NCBI GenBank assembly: GCA_003023165.1
Contig: PXSD01000078.1
Coordinates: forward strand, 1-5,510
Source: Halobacteriales archaeon QS_9_67_15
GTDB lineage: Archaea; Halobacteriota; Halobacteria; Halobacteriales; Haloarculaceae
Length of the DNA: 5,510 nt
Direction: 5' to 3'
Part shown: positions 5,403 through 5,510 of the stretch, piece by piece
Layout: each line of letters opens with the position of its first letter
Numbering within the stretch: the first letter of the stretch is position 1
Made by a program: the position numbers and the translations under genes
Notes under the pieces: generated by a model
What the model saw: the letters and a program-made list of their open reading frames with translations, nothing else
What the model was told of the DNA's origin: nothing
Databases searched by the model: none

Positions 5403-5510
5403 GGTAGTGTTCAGATAAGCCGCCAGAATGAGAGCGATATTTCGAGACAGCGTGAAAGCCCCGAGCCGTTCGACTCGGGCGGTTCGCTGTCGCCGAAAAT
5501 CGGAGATTTT
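5403..5510. mobile_element. Possible insertion-sequence end, running off the window
   Basis: From position 5403 the sequence changes to lower G+C and starts GGTAGTGTTCAGATAAGC (5403-5420). This resembles the terminal inverted repeats of IS6-type elements, which begin with GG and contain a TGTT core; I rate the match as an impression, not a proof. Inside lie a 6-bp inverted repeat CCCGAG/CTCGGG (5460-5465 with 5474-5479) and AAAATC-GGA-GATTTT at the very end (5496-5510). If the element starts at 5403, an 8-bp target duplication would be GGCTTTTT (5395-5402). No transposase is visible in the part present. One frame on each strand stays open across it, but none has a recognisable domain. It could also be ordinary intergenic DNA. 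Confidence 0.33.
5496..5510. repeat. Perfect A/T-rich inverted repeat at the window edge
   Basis: AAAATC (5496-5501) and GATTTT (5505-5510) are exact reverse complements around GGA. The repeat may extend past the window. In DNA this G+C-rich it stands out and could be a protein-binding site or the base of an RNA hairpin. Confidence 0.4.

Noticed and set aside
5460..5480. GTTCGAC within a stem, resembling a tRNA T-arm
   Set aside because: The closing stem gives an 8-nt loop rather than 7, and no acceptor, D or anticodon arm can be placed around it.
1..5510. CRISPR array, toxin-antitoxin pair or known defence system
   Set aside because: No regularly spaced repeats, no nuclease or toxin motifs and no recognisable defence genes were found on either strand.

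Overview
The window looks like chromosomal DNA of an extremely halophilic archaeon (class Halobacteria). The evidence is very high G+C with G/C-dominated third codon positions, Asp/Glu-rich proteins, a Tat-dependent secreted enzyme, a lipobox lipoprotein, Shine-Dalgarno-poor starts and a TATA-type element about 25 nt from a start codon. No genus can be given from the sequence alone.

Layout. (1) Positions 1-662 (+) hold the 3' part of an ABC-transporter gene. It is odd: the ATPase reads normally through its H-loop and then passes, in frame, into what looks like the C-terminal end of an ABC-2 type permease. The likely cause is a deletion that fused neighbouring ATPase and permease genes. (2) A 209-bp spacer (663-871) leads to a two-gene + operon: a six-helix membrane protein of unknown function (872-1510) and, 3 nt later, a small winged-helix regulator (1514-1801). 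(3) A 108-bp convergent gap separates this from a minus-strand cluster, read right to left: a small lipoprotein (5245-4781), a large Tat-exported Ntn-hydrolase of the penicillin acylase family (4733-2271), and a four-helix membrane protein (2278-1910) whose GTG start overlaps the acylase stop. (4) The right end (5246-5510) has no convincing gene. It holds a strong hairpin followed by a T-run on the + strand, and then a sequence that may be the terminal repeat of an insertion sequence running off the window.

How the genes may work together. The minus-strand cluster encodes three envelope proteins: a lipid-anchored surface protein, a secreted acylase and a small membrane protein. The last two are probably translationally coupled. 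The acylase has the expected nucleophile Ser284, a His at position B23 and a Val at B70. These resemble the acylases acting on cephalosporins or acyl-homoserine lactones more than classical penicillin G acylase, but the substrate cannot be read from sequence. The + operon looks like a membrane protein with its own small regulator. I found no CRISPR array, tRNA or rRNA, and no clearly new defence or mobile system. The items most worth checking are the ABC chimera, the archaeal acylase cluster and the right-hand hairpin/IS junction.
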